Positions 15,689-25,250 of a stretch of 64,000 bases of DNA are shown piece by piece. The notes below the pieces were generated by a model, which saw only the letters and a list, made by a program, of their open reading frames with translations, was not told the DNA's origin and did no database searches. The stretch is taken from the NCBI GenBank assembly GCA_031459855.1, contig JAVKHP010000001.1:165960-229959 (forward strand), in the 5' to 3' direction. The position numbers and the translations under genes were made by a program. This stretch comes from Armatimonadota bacterium (GTDB lineage Bacteria; Sysuimicrobiota; Sysuimicrobiia; Sysuimicrobiales; Humicultoraceae). Positions within the stretch are counted from its first letter, which is position 1. Each line of letters starts with the position of its first letter.

Positions 15689-16342
15689 TTACGTCTGTTG
15701 CCCGGGGCCCAGCGCGGGAAAGTGCGTGAACAGGACCTGATGGTGCATTAGGATCTGTGAGGCGACGTCCGTCGACGCCGCACGCAATGGTCGCAACGCC
15801 CCAGGCGCGCGTACACCAGGTACCGTGCAGCCAGCCACCCACGTCGGTGCTTCCCGAGCAAACTCCCCCAGGCAGCGCCGACGGATGGTCAACGCCCCCG
15901 AGGTGACGCGAACGCACCGCTCCAGGTTTGCCACCCACCATGGCAACGACGGATCACTGTACACGATGCCGATATCGCCTACCACGAAGAGCGTCGCGGT
16001 TCTCCAGCGGTCTAGGCTTGGGGACTGTCCGAGAACATTGACCAGGTTGGTGGTGGGGCTTTTGAACAGCGCCTTGACGGAGTAGCCGCCATCTGTGTCC
16101 TCGAACCGCAAGTCCAGCTCGGTCTGCATCAGCCCACGATGACGCACAGGGATGCCGCACGCGCGAAGGGCGCAACCCACGATGAGCTCGACGACCCCTC
16201 CTACCACGAAACGGTTCTCCCGCAAGCCCGTGTCGTACTCCTCATAGATCTGGCGAATCGCCAGTTCGGTCGCAGTTCGTACCTGGCCGGCAAAGCGCTG
16301 GCGGAACTGCCGGAACCGATCTCTTTCAAGTGAGAAGGTCAT
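15689..16342 (-). CDS. Putative type II restriction endonuclease
   Basis: 217 residues with no strong family match that I recognise. It lies 44 bp downstream of a DNA methyltransferase gene on the same strand, the usual place for the cognate endonuclease. A PD-(D/E)xK-like core can be proposed: E52 in a helix (VVELIVGCALR), D77 in TELDLRFED, and SVK at 88-90 in GGYSVKALFK. The Ser replacing the second acidic residue is known in the Cfr10I type of active site. The protein is soluble, with a Trp-rich SLPWWVANLE motif in the second half. Codon use is less GC-biased than in the flanking operons, consistent with transfer. The alternative is an unrelated orphan gene. Confidence 0.6.
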   Translation of the reverse strand: MTFSLERDRFRQFRQRFAGQVRTATELAIRQIYEEYDTGLRENRFVVGGVVELIVGCALRACGIPVRHRGLMQTELDLRFEDTDGGYSVKALFKSPTTNLVNVLGQSPSLDRWRTATLFVVGDIGIVYSDPSLPWWVANLERCVRVTSGALTIRRRCLGEFAREAPTWVAGCTVPGVRAPGALRPLRAASTDVASQILMHHQVLFTHFPALGPGQQT

Positions 16343-16386
16343 CTCGAAGTCGCGTGCGACCGCATTGGTCGATGCAACGCTGGAAC

Positions 16387-17403
16387 CTACCTCCTCCCAG
16401 CGAAGAGGTCCTCCAACAACGCGCCGCGCGTGGTGGCCAGACCGGACCCGTGGCGTGTGCGCGCGGCCTTCCGCGTCCTTCCCAACGCTCCTTGGGGAGC
16501 GTCAAGGGCCACTTTCGTGAACTGGGCGACGAGTTGCTGTGAACGCACCCGCAGCGGCTCGCTGAGGCGGTGGTGGGCATACTGGACATATTGTGGCTCG
16601 ATGTCGTAGCCGATGGCGCACCGCCCCAGTGCGACGGCGACCTTGGACGTCTGCCCGGACCCGACGAACGGGTCGAGCACCACGTCCCCCGGGTAGGAGT
16701 AAAGCTGTACCAGGCGATAGGGGATTTCCTCCGGAAAGGGGCAAGGGTGACGCAGCTGGCCCGGAGGCACCGGGGCAATGTGCCACACGTTGTTGGCGAT
16801 TTCGTGGGTGAACAGGGCGCCCAACGGTACCGGCGCGTGCGACCTAGCGGCCCGTCGTCGGTAGATCGGCGGGCCAGGCTTCCGGAAGATCACGATGTAC
16901 TCCGTCATGATGTTGGGGTGGAAGTATCCAGGATACGGCCGCTGGATGAACACACCGGCGCGCTTGACGCCGGCAGTGGTCTTGTGCCACACGATGTCCT
17001 GGTGGAACTCCCACCCGTCCCGGACAAGACAGGCGACGAGGTCGAACGGCACCGGGTAGTGGGTGCCGTGGTAGAGCACGGTGCCGACGACAACCGCGAG
17101 AAAGCCACCGGGGCGCGTCACCCGCCGCGTCTCTCGGAACACGCCAGCGACCCATGCCAAGTACGACGCGTAGTCATCGAACCCGCTGGCGTACGACCGC
17201 GTCCGGTACGACGTTCCGGGGGTCGCGATGTGCCTGTCGTAGTCAATCGCGTTCCAATACGGGGGCGACGTGACGGTGAGCGTCACGGCATCGTCGGCCA
17301 CCTCCGTCATCGAAGCGCTATCACCCGCGTACAGCCGCGCCCAGATGCCGTCGGGACGTCTGTACTCCAGACATGCTCGCGACGCAGCCCTCTCCGACAC
17401 CAT
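16387..17403 (-). CDS. DNA methyltransferase, probably N4-cytosine (beta-class order)
   Basis: 338 residues. The catalytic motif TSPPYWNAIDY comes early (about residue 48) and the AdoMet-binding motif DPFVGSGQTSKVAVALGR comes late (about 265), the circularly permuted beta order of N4C/N6A enzymes. Trp after SPPY is typical of N4-cytosine and some N6-adenine enzymes. The central block VWHKTTAGVKRAGVFIQRPYP probably contributes to target recognition. A perfect GGAGGT ribosome site sits before ATG 17403, 13 bp after the stop of the small HTH gene. It protects host DNA from the enzyme encoded at 15689-16342 in this reading. Confidence 0.87.
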   Translation of the reverse strand: MVSERAASRACLEYRRPDGIWARLYAGDSASMTEVADDAVTLTVTSPPYWNAIDYDRHIATPGTSYRTRSYASGFDDYASYLAWVAGVFRETRRVTRPGGFLAVVVGTVLYHGTHYPVPFDLVACLVRDGWEFHQDIVWHKTTAGVKRAGVFIQRPYPGYFHPNIMTEYIVIFRKPGPPIYRRRAARSHAPVPLGALFTHEIANNVWHIAPVPPGQLRHPCPFPEEIPYRLVQLYSYPGDVVLDPFVGSGQTSKVAVALGRCAIGYDIEPQYVQYAHHRLSEPLRVRSQQLVAQFTKVALDAPQGALGRTRKAARTRHGSGLATTRGALLEDLFAGRR

Positions 17404-17416
17404 TGCCCGCACCTCC

Positions 17417-17614
17417 TCAGCGACCGCGCCGCGGAAAGAGCGGCACGAGGGCCGTTCGAGACCGAAAGCTGTCGACCCCGGCCTGCGGTACGGCCCACAC
17501 CCGACCAACGCGTACCCCCGGCATGGCACCGCGACGAAGGAGACGACGAACGTACTGCACACTTACCCCCAAGCGCCGTGCGGCTTCCTGGGCTGTCAAC
17601 AGTTCCTCGTTCAT
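17417..17614 (-). CDS. Small helix-turn-helix protein, possible R-M controller
   Basis: 65 residues: ELLTAQEAARRLGVSVQYVRRLLRRG is a winged/MerR-like helix-turn-helix of the excisionase/AlpA class, followed by MPGVRVGRVWAVPQAGVD, the usual second strand-turn of such domains. The open frame continues 79 codons upstream, but the ATG at 17614 gives the canonical domain start. As the first gene before the methyltransferase and endonuclease it could time their expression, like controller (C) proteins of type II systems, although C proteins are usually of the Xre class. Inverted repeat 17638-17655 lies 24 bp before its start. Confidence 0.65.
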   Translation of the reverse strand: MNEELLTAQEAARRLGVSVQYVRRLLRRGAMPGVRVGRVWAVPQAGVDSFRSRTALVPLFPRRGR

Positions 17615-17637
17615 GATCGCATACCGTATATCTGTTC

Positions 17638-17655
17638 GGTTTCCTGAACGAAACC
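17638..17655. promoter_or_regulatory. Inverted repeat before the R-M operon, candidate operator
   Basis: GGTTTC-CTGAAC-GAAACC is a perfect 6-bp inverted repeat with a 6-bp spacer. Between it and the HTH gene start are TATACG (17625-17630, minus strand), a possible -10 box, and a small ATACCGTAT palindrome. If that -10 is used the message would have almost no leader. This fits self-regulation by the HTH protein. From here to 17939 I see no other gene. Confidence 0.4.
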
Positions 17656-17939
17656 TTCGCTGCCCTCTTCCCACTTCCTCCTTCCCCCTGGGGGAACGCT
17701 CTCCCTGGAAAACGCTGCACCGACGTGCGCGTGTTTGCATGGTCGTATATGCGGGCTGCACAGGAACCGGTTGATCGCTCGTGACCGCCGCGGCATCCCG
17801 ACGTGCTCCGACCGTACCCCGCACCGTGCCACACTCCTCTAAGAGACTCATCGTCGCCCGTGCGTCGTGCGTTCGGTGCCTGTACGCCGGGCCGAGCAGG
17901 CCGCTGTGGCGTTGCCCCCATGCCCGACCCCGCGAGCCA

Positions 17940-19322
17940 TCAGGGCGCCGTGCGCCCCACGAGCGCCGGCCACCAGCCGCCGGCCTCGACGTCCGAGAGG
18001 TCGAAGATCATCAGGCCGTCGCTGTGGCGCGCCGCCGTGCGGATCGCCGCCACGCCCCGCGCGCGGTCGGTGCGGTAGAGGTTGAGCCACAGGCTGCCCA
18101 CCACGGGCAGCGACCCCGCCAGGCGGCGCGCCAGCAGCGCGCCCCCGGCCACGTTGCCCCACCATACCCCGCCGCCCGCCAGCGCCTCGGCCGGCGTGAG
18201 CGAGCGGTAGTACAACCCCACCATGAGGTAGTCGAGGAAGGGCACCAGGCTCGCCTCGGCCCACGCGGGGCTCCACGCCGCGAACAGCACGGGCGCCTCG
18301 GGTACGGCCCAGTTCTGCCCCAGCTGGTAGATCGTGGGGTACCAGCCGCCGACGTACATCCCCAGCGGCAGCCCGGGCCGGAGCCGCTGCGTCAGCTGGC
18401 GTGCCGCGCGCACGTATGCGGTGATCACGCGCGCGCGCCAGGCGATCCACGGCCGGAACAGCGGCCCGGGCTCGAGCCGCCGTCCGGCCAGCTGCACGAC
18501 GTCGTCCGGCCAGCGCGCCACCGGCCGGCCGAGGAACGCCTCGAAGCCTGCGCGGCTGGCGTCGGAGAAGTCGGCGTCGAGGCCGGCGAACCGCGCGCGG
18601 TCCAGCACGATCCCGTCGACCGGGTAGCGGGTGAGGACCTCCCAGAGCACCGCCAGCTGGTAGAGCACCACCTCGGGATGGGCTGCGCTGGCGAAGGCGA
18701 TGTCGAGCGCCCGGCTGGAGGGCACGAGGGTGGCACCTCCCGCACCCTGGCGCAGGTGCATGCTCTCCCACGCCGGGCGCTCGTGCAGCAGCCCGACGGC
18801 CGGGAGCCCGCCGCCGGGCTGCAGGCCCTCGCCAAAGGCGTTCAGCGCCGCATGCACGCGCAGGCCGGCGGCGTGCGCCTCCTCGATGAGCACGGCCAGC
18901 GGGTCGTGATCGTGGGGAAACCACTCGCGGGGCGCCGGGTAGGCTGCGCGCGGAATCGGCGAGGTGCGGATGTGGGGCGCGAAGGCCGACTCGTAGATCA
19001 CGTAGCCCCACGCGTTCTTCGCCTCGGGGATCAGCGTGTCGAACCCGGCCGTGCGCGCGCGGGCCACCAGCCCGCGGATCGCGTCACGGCTGGCCAGCGT
19101 GCGCAGGTTGGCCGAGGTCTCGATCCACAGGGCCCGGCGGGGCACTGGCCCTCCGCTGGTGGCGCCATGGACCGGTGCGCGGAACGCGTGCCCCGCGCGG
19201 AATGCCAACTCGGCGTCGCGCCCCGGTCCCCCCGCTGCCCCCGCAGGGCCCTCCGTCGCCCGCGCAGCGCCCGTTGCGACCAGCAGCAGCGCCGCCGCCA
19301 GGGCCGGTGCCGTCCGCCTCAT
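17940..19322 (-). CDS. Secreted GHL10-type (DUF187) glycoside-hydrolase-like protein
   Basis: 460 residues with a signal peptide (about 1-22, cut near ARAT). The body is a TIM-barrel-like protein of the GHL10 family: ALWIETSANLRT, an IRGLVARARTAGFDTLIPEAKNAWG early strand, then EAHAAGLRVHAALNAFGEG, YPVDGIVLDRARFAGLDADFSD and DYLMVGLYYRS. Acidic residues on strands (D in VLDRARF, E in IPEAKN) are candidates for catalysis. Such proteins are thought to act on cell-surface or extracellular polysaccharides. The ATG overlaps the maoC stop (ATGA), which is odd for an acyl-CoA operon; functional linkage is unclear. Confidence 0.75.
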   Translation of the reverse strand: MRRTAPALAAALLLVATGAARATEGPAGAAGGPGRDAELAFRAGHAFRAPVHGATSGGPVPRRALWIETSANLRTLASRDAIRGLVARARTAGFDTLIPEAKNAWGYVIYESAFAPHIRTSPIPRAAYPAPREWFPHDHDPLAVLIEEAHAAGLRVHAALNAFGEGLQPGGGLPAVGLLHERPAWESMHLRQGAGGATLVPSSRALDIAFASAAHPEVVLYQLAVLWEVLTRYPVDGIVLDRARFAGLDADFSDASRAGFEAFLGRPVARWPDDVVQLAGRRLEPGPLFRPWIAWRARVITAYVRAARQLTQRLRPGLPLGMYVGGWYPTIYQLGQNWAVPEAPVLFAAWSPAWAEASLVPFLDYLMVGLYYRSLTPAEALAGGGVWWGNVAGGALLARRLAGSLPVVGSLWLNLYRTDRARGVAAIRTAARHSDGLMIFDLSDVEAGGWWPALVGRTAP

Positions 19323-19783
19323 CCGGCACCACGCCGGCGCACCATGTTCACGAACTCGCCCTCGGCGACCACCTCGTCGCGTTGGTTCAGCACGCGCACC
19401 ACCTGCTCCATGATCCCGCGGTCGGGGTGGGAGGTGGGGCGCAACCCGGTGATCTCCGTCACCACCCGCAGGGTGTCACCGATCACGACGGGCCGTAGAA
19501 ACCGCCAGCGGCGGATCTCCAAAAAGGCCATCATGGTGCCCTCGAACAGGCCCGTGCGCTGGCGCAGGCCGGTGGCCAGCGCCAGCACCAGGGTCCCGTG
19601 GGCGACGCGCTGGCCGAAGATCGTCTGCTTCGCGAACTCCGCGTCGGTGTGCAGCGGGTTGAAGTCGCCGGTGATGCCGCTGAAGGCGACGAGGTCCGCC
19701 TCGGTGACGGTGCGGCCGGCCGTGGTGAAGGTCATGCCCACCGCCAGGTCGTCGAAGTACAGCCGGGGCCGCGGGATCTCCAT
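19319..19783 (-). CDS. MaoC-like (hotdog) acyl-CoA hydratase
   Basis: 154 residues of the MaoC/R-hydratase family. The hydratase motif appears as FSGITGDFNPLHTDAEFAKQTIFGQRVAHG near residues 34-63, containing the Asp and His of the active site (D and H of GDFNPLH). It ends with FVNMVRRRG. ATG 19783 is chosen because upstream sequence in the open frame is low-complexity. The family adds water to enoyl-CoA. It follows the CoA-transferase genes by about 80 bp and probably acts in beta-oxidation of the ring-cleavage product or a side chain. Confidence 0.85.
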   Translation of the reverse strand: MEIPRPRLYFDDLAVGMTFTTAGRTVTEADLVAFSGITGDFNPLHTDAEFAKQTIFGQRVAHGTLVLALATGLRQRTGLFEGTMMAFLEIRRWRFLRPVVIGDTLRVVTEITGLRPTSHPDRGIMEQVVRVLNQRDEVVAEGEFVNMVRRRGAG

Positions 19784-19862
19784 CGTCCTCCTCGTCTCCT
19801 GCGCGAGCGCACCACCAGCACCGCGCCCCACCGCCATCCGACGGCCTACGGGGCATCGGGCC

Positions 19863-20651
19863 CTACCCGGTGCCCCGCGTCCAGAACCCCTGCGGATCCA
19901 ACCGGCGGATCAGGCGCAGCTCCTCGGGCGTGGGCGGTGGCGTCTCGGCCAGGTCGGGCGCGACGCGCAACGCCCACCCGGTCTGCGCGCGCACGTCCTC
20001 CACGCTGACCCCGGGATGGCACGACCGCAGCACCGCCTCGCCGGTCGCCGGGTCGAAGCCAAAGACCCCCAGCGTCGTGATGAGCGCCGCCGGCCCGCCC
20101 GGCAGGCCCAGGGCGCGGCGCTGTGCCGCGCCCCGCAGGTAGCCCGGCGAGGTGACGAAGTCGACGGCCTCGCGGAAGCGGTGCCGCTCGTGCGCCATGA
20201 TGATGAGCAGGCGGCGGGCGAGGGAGGCGATGTCGCAGGCGCCCCCGCTGCCCGGTAGCTTGACGCGAGGCCGGTCCCGCGGGCCGATGTACGACGAGTT
20301 GACGTTGCCGAAGCGGTCGACCTCGGCGCCGCCGATGAACCCCACGTCGACGCGGCCGCGGCCCAGCAGGCTCATCACCAGCGAGAGCCGGGTGCACATG
20401 CTGGCGCCCACGATGTTGGGCGGATCGCCCATGGTGTAGAGGAACTGGTCGCTGGGGGTCTGGCGGACGACACCGTTCTCGAAGACCCCCACGGCCCGCG
20501 GCGCGTGGGTGAGCTTCGCCAGCTGGAAGGCGATGAGCGGCAGCCGCATCCCCACGAAGACCACGTCGCCGTCGCGGATCTCGCGGGCCGCTGCGGTCAC
20601 CATGAGCTCGCCAGCGGTGAACGGCGCGTCCCTCATGCCTGCGTCCCTCAT
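19863..20651 (-). CDS. CoA-transferase family protein, beta subunit
   Basis: 262 residues of the two-subunit 3-oxoacid/glutaconate CoA-transferase family (subunit B type). Visible are FVGMRLPLIAFQLAKLTHAP, GFIGGAEVDRFGNVNSS and LPGSGGACDIASLA, the last being the family glycine-rich signature. The usual catalytic Glu position is occupied in the GVFENGVV strand. The start is uncertain: ATG at 20651 gives MRDAGMRDAP, ATG at 20636 gives MRDAP, and both carry the same tandem repeat (20634-20665). Members also include CoA-dependent ring hydrolases such as IpdAB, so the exact reaction on this operon's aryl or alicyclic CoA ester is not settled. Confidence 0.82.
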   Translation of the reverse strand: MRDAGMRDAPFTAGELMVTAAAREIRDGDVVFVGMRLPLIAFQLAKLTHAPRAVGVFENGVVRQTPSDQFLYTMGDPPNIVGASMCTRLSLVMSLLGRGRVDVGFIGGAEVDRFGNVNSSYIGPRDRPRVKLPGSGGACDIASLARRLLIIMAHERHRFREAVDFVTSPGYLRGAAQRRALGLPGGPAALITTLGVFGFDPATGEAVLRSCHPGVSVEDVRAQTGWALRVAPDLAETPPPTPEELRLIRRLDPQGFWTRGTG

Positions 20652-20665
20652 GCTGCGTCCCTCAT
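20634..20665 (-). repeat. Triple tandem start-codon repeat linking the two CoA-transferase genes
   Basis: The core ATGAGGGACGC occurs three times with 14- and 15-bp spacing (ATGs at 20665, 20651 and 20636). The alpha-subunit stop overlaps the first ATG. That ATG opens a five-codon frame (MRDAA) whose TGA overlaps the second ATG, which begins the beta subunit. The arrangement is a two-step stop/start relay, probably made by microduplication. Confidence 0.75.
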
Positions 20666-21654
20666 GCCTGCGCCCCTCGCTCGTGGTCGACCCGGGACGC
20701 GGCGGGCTCGACCGCCGGCTGGCCCTGCTCCTGCCACCCGTAGTCGACGGGCGCGGCGGGCGCCGGGTGCAGACGGCGCAGCGCCTGCCAGCGCGCCTCG
20801 CCCAGGCGCGCGAGGTACGCCGCCCGGTCGGGCACCTCGTAGACCCACCGCGCCAGCCATGCCTCCATGCCCTCGACCGTGCGCGTCTCGCGGTGGTAGT
20901 CGGCGTAGAACGCGTGGTCCCGGCCGTAGTAGCCCTGCACCGGCGACGGATGACACCCGCCCGGACAGTGGACCACGGCGCTCACCAGAAACGGCGGGAA
21001 GAGCACGCGGTTGGGGTCGCTGGTCAACACCGCCTCGTCGACGATCTCCTCGGCCAGCAGCACGATGTGCTCGGCGGCCAGGCCGGCTTCCTCGGTGATG
21101 CCCAGGTTCCCCCAGGCGTGGGCGTGCCCTGCCGGGTCGGCACGCTGCACCGCCAGGATGGCCACGTCGGGCCGCAGCGCCCGCACCACCATCACCGGCT
21201 GGCCGTCGAAGGGCGACGGCACCTGGGCGAACCCGGGATGCCCGCGGGTGATGTCGCTGCCCGGCCCGGACCGCACCGGCACGAAGGGCAGCCCGTGCGC
21301 GCCAGCCCACAAAGCCAGCGCCACGGTGTAGTTCGAGTAGTCTTCGACGGTGAGCGGGCGGGGGATGCCGGCTTCGACCGCGCGGCGGTAGGCGTGGCCC
21401 AGCCCGGCGCTCACGTTGCCCACCCAGGCGGCCTGCACCTTCGCCACGCACCCCGCGCCGATGAGCTGGTCGACGACGATGTCGAAGATGGGGCCGATCA
21501 CCGTGAGGTTGCGCCGGCGCTGGCGGATGATCTCGTGACCGGCCGCAAAGGGGATCAGCGACTCCAGGCACGCGCCGATGGCGACCGCCGCGCCGTCGGG
21601 CACGAAGCGGCCGATGGCCTCGGGAAGGCTCATGAGCTTGCCGGTGGCGGTCAC
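20662..21654 (-). CDS. CoA-transferase family protein, alpha subunit
   Basis: 330 residues, subunit A type of the 3-oxoacid/glutaconate/IpdA CoA-transferase family: LPEAIGRFVPDGAAVAIGACLESLIPFAA at the N-terminus, VAKVQAAWVGNVSAGLGHAYRRAVE in the middle, DPAGHAHAWGNLGITEEAGLAAEHIVLLAEEIVD in the second half. I used the GTG at 21654, just after a CAGGAG ribosome site; an ATG at 21633 (MSLPEA) is also possible. The stop overlaps the first of three tandem ATGs before the beta subunit. It lies directly after the aryl-CoA ligase gene. Confidence 0.83.
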   Translation of the reverse strand: MTATGKLMSLPEAIGRFVPDGAAVAIGACLESLIPFAAGHEIIRQRRRNLTVIGPIFDIVVDQLIGAGCVAKVQAAWVGNVSAGLGHAYRRAVEAGIPRPLTVEDYSNYTVALALWAGAHGLPFVPVRSGPGSDITRGHPGFAQVPSPFDGQPVMVVRALRPDVAILAVQRADPAGHAHAWGNLGITEEAGLAAEHIVLLAEEIVDEAVLTSDPNRVLFPPFLVSAVVHCPGGCHPSPVQGYYGRDHAFYADYHRETRTVEGMEAWLARWVYEVPDRAAYLARLGEARWQALRRLHPAPAAPVDYGWQEQGQPAVEPAASRVDHERGAQA

Positions 21655-21718
21655 GGGGTCTCCTGCTGCGCCTGCAGGCCGGCGCGTCCGTCGCCACCCC
21701 GTGTAGCGCGCCGGGCCC

Positions 21719-23272
<1,554 letters not shown>

Positions 23273-23286
23273 CGTCGTTCCCTCCT

Positions 23287-24720
23287 TCACGAGGACCGCC
23301 GGACCACCACCGACTTCGTCTCCATGTAGTAGTCGAGGGCTTCGATGCCGTGCTCCTTGCCCACGCCGCTCTGCTTGACCCCCCCGAAGGGGAGCTCGTC
23401 GTAGATCTTCTGGGGGGAGTTGATCCACGTGTAGCCCGCCTCGAGCCGCTCGGCCGCGTAGGAGGCGCGGTCGAGGTCCCGGGTCCAGATGGACGAGCCC
23501 AGCCCGTAGACCGACCGGTTGGCGAGCGCGATGGCCTCGTCGAGGTCGCGCACCCGCCAGACGGGCAGCACCGGCCCGAACACCTCTTCGCGTGCCACGC
23601 GGGCGTCGTGGCTGGGCTCGAGCAGCAGCGTGGGCTCGTAGAAGAAGCCGCGGGAGGGCTCCGCCGGCCGCCGTGCGCCCGCCAGGACCCGGGCGCCCGC
23701 GGCGAGCGCGTCGGCCACCTGCGCCTCGATCACCTCGCGGCCCCGGGCCGTGTGCAGCGGGCCGAGCTGCACGCCGTCGGCGTCGCCCGGCCCCACCCGC
23801 AACCGCAGGACCCGCGCGCGCAACCGCTCGAGGAACGCGTCGGCCACCTGCGCGAACACGTAGAGCCGTTTCACCGCCAGGCACGCCTGCCCGCAGTTGA
23901 AGAAGCGCCCGACGCTGGCCGCGCTGGCGGCGGCGTCCAGGTCGGCGTCGTCGCAGACGATCATCGGATCGGAACCGCCCAGCTCCAGCGTGACACGCTT
24001 GAGGTCGGCGGCGGCGGCCGCCATGATCTCCTTGCCCACCGGCGTCGAGCCCGTGAACGCCACCTTGCGCACGCCCGGGTGGACCACGAGCGCGCGGCCG
24101 ACCTCGGGGCCCAGCCCGGTGACCACGTTGACCACCCCGGGGGGCACGCCGGCCGCGTGCAGGACGGCGGCGACGCGCAACGTGGTCAGCGGGGTCGTCT
24201 CGGCCGGCTTGGCCACCACGGTGTTGCCGGCCACCAGCGCCGGCCCCAGCTTGTTGCCCAGCAGCGACAGGGGGAAGTTCCAGGGCACGATGGCGGCCAC
24301 CACGCCCAGCGGCTGCTTGAGGATCAGACCGTAGGCGCCCTCGTCCAGGGCTGGCACGTACCCACCGCGAAGATTCTTGGCGAGGCCGGCGTAGTGTTCC
24401 AGCGTGTGCACGAACCGGCGGACCTCGAGCCGGGCCTCGCGCAGCGGCTTGCCCTGTTCGGTGGTGAGCAGCCGTGCCAGCTCGTCCAGGTGCGCGGCGA
24501 CCGCGCGCGCCGCGGCGGCCACGATCTCGCCGCGGCGCGCGGCCGGCAGGTCGCGCCAGGCACGCTGCGCCGCCGCGGCGGCCGTCACCGCGTCGTCGAC
24601 CGCGTCGGCACCGCCGCGCGGGACCGTGTCGACGACCTCTTCGGTCGCCGGGTTGAGGACGGGCAGGCGTTCGCAGGCCGGGTACGGCACGCTGCGACCG
24701 TCGATGAACATCTCTGCCAT
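23287..24720 (-). CDS. NAD(P)-dependent aldehyde dehydrogenase
   Basis: 477 residues, complete. Landmarks: NPATEEVVDTVPRGG at the start, VVAAIVPWNFPLSLLGNKLGPALVAGNTV (residues 140-168), TGSTPVGKEI, the catalytic Glu block TLELGGSDPMIV near 246, the nucleophile in NCGQACLAVKR near 280, and EEVFGPVLPVWRV near 375. It is closest in style to succinate-semialdehyde or aromatic aldehyde dehydrogenases. ATG 24720 is the first gene of this operon, divergent from the OsmC gene across about 80 bp. Oxidation of an aromatic aldehyde to the acid used by the following ligase is a reasonable role. Confidence 0.88.
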   Translation of the reverse strand: MAEMFIDGRSVPYPACERLPVLNPATEEVVDTVPRGGADAVDDAVTAAAAAQRAWRDLPAARRGEIVAAAARAVAAHLDELARLLTTEQGKPLREARLEVRRFVHTLEHYAGLAKNLRGGYVPALDEGAYGLILKQPLGVVAAIVPWNFPLSLLGNKLGPALVAGNTVVAKPAETTPLTTLRVAAVLHAAGVPPGVVNVVTGLGPEVGRALVVHPGVRKVAFTGSTPVGKEIMAAAAADLKRVTLELGGSDPMIVCDDADLDAAASAASVGRFFNCGQACLAVKRLYVFAQVADAFLERLRARVLRLRVGPGDADGVQLGPLHTARGREVIEAQVADALAAGARVLAGARRPAEPSRGFFYEPTLLLEPSHDARVAREEVFGPVLPVWRVRDLDEAIALANRSVYGLGSSIWTRDLDRASYAAERLEAGYTWINSPQKIYDELPFGGVKQSGVGKEHGIEALDYYMETKSVVVRRSS

Positions 24721-24803
24721 CGCGGATCTCCGCGTGCGGGTTTCGCCCCGGCAGGCCGGCGACTCCTGCCGGAGCCGGGATGCTACACGGGAGGAGCAGG
24801 GGC

Positions 24804-25250
24804 ATGGACGTACAGGTTGTCTGGACGGCACCCAGGCGGTTCGACGGACGGTCACTGGAGACCGGCGCCCGCCTGACCATGGACGCGCGCCCCGACGCGG
24901 GCGGCACCGGCGCGGGGCCCTCGCCCATGGAGACCGTGCTCATGGCGCTGGCCGGGTGCACCGGGATCGACGTGGTCGGCATCCTGACCAAGATGCGGGC
25001 GCCGCTGGAGGGCCTGGTGATCGACGTCTCGGCCGACCGCGCGACCGACCACCCGAGGGTGTTCACGGCGATCCGGCTGCGCTACGTGGCCTGGGGCCGC
25101 GGTCTGCAGCGCGAGCAGGTCGAGCGGGCGGTGCGGCTGTCGGAGGAGAAGTACTGCTCGGTCTCGGCGATGCTGCGCAAGACCGCCACGATCACCGTGG
25201 AGATCGTGACCGGTGACCGGCCCCCGCAGGCCGCAGCTGCCGCACCGTGA
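24804..25250 (+). CDS. OsmC/YhfA-family protein
   Basis: 148 residues with the two OsmC cysteines: C at LAGCTGIDV (about residue 53) and C at EKYCSVSAML (about 117). The fold blocks PMETVLMALAGCTGIDVVGIL and LRKTATITVEIV are typical. OsmC proteins reduce organic hydroperoxides; the YhfA-like branch may act on other thiol chemistry. ATG 24804 has a GGGAGGAG site. The stop overlaps the GTG of the MFS gene, so the pair is one transcript, divergent from the acyl-CoA operon. Confidence 0.85.
   Translation: MDVQVVWTAPRRFDGRSLETGARLTMDARPDAGGTGAGPSPMETVLMALAGCTGIDVVGILTKMRAPLEGLVIDVSADRATDHPRVFTAIRLRYVAWGRGLQREQVERAVRLSEEKYCSVSAMLRKTATITVEIVTGDRPPQAAAAAP

Noticed and set aside
17781..20258. 825-codon plus-strand frame
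   Set aside because: Antisense to the GHL10, MaoC and CoA-transferase genes, with low-complexity translation and no motif.
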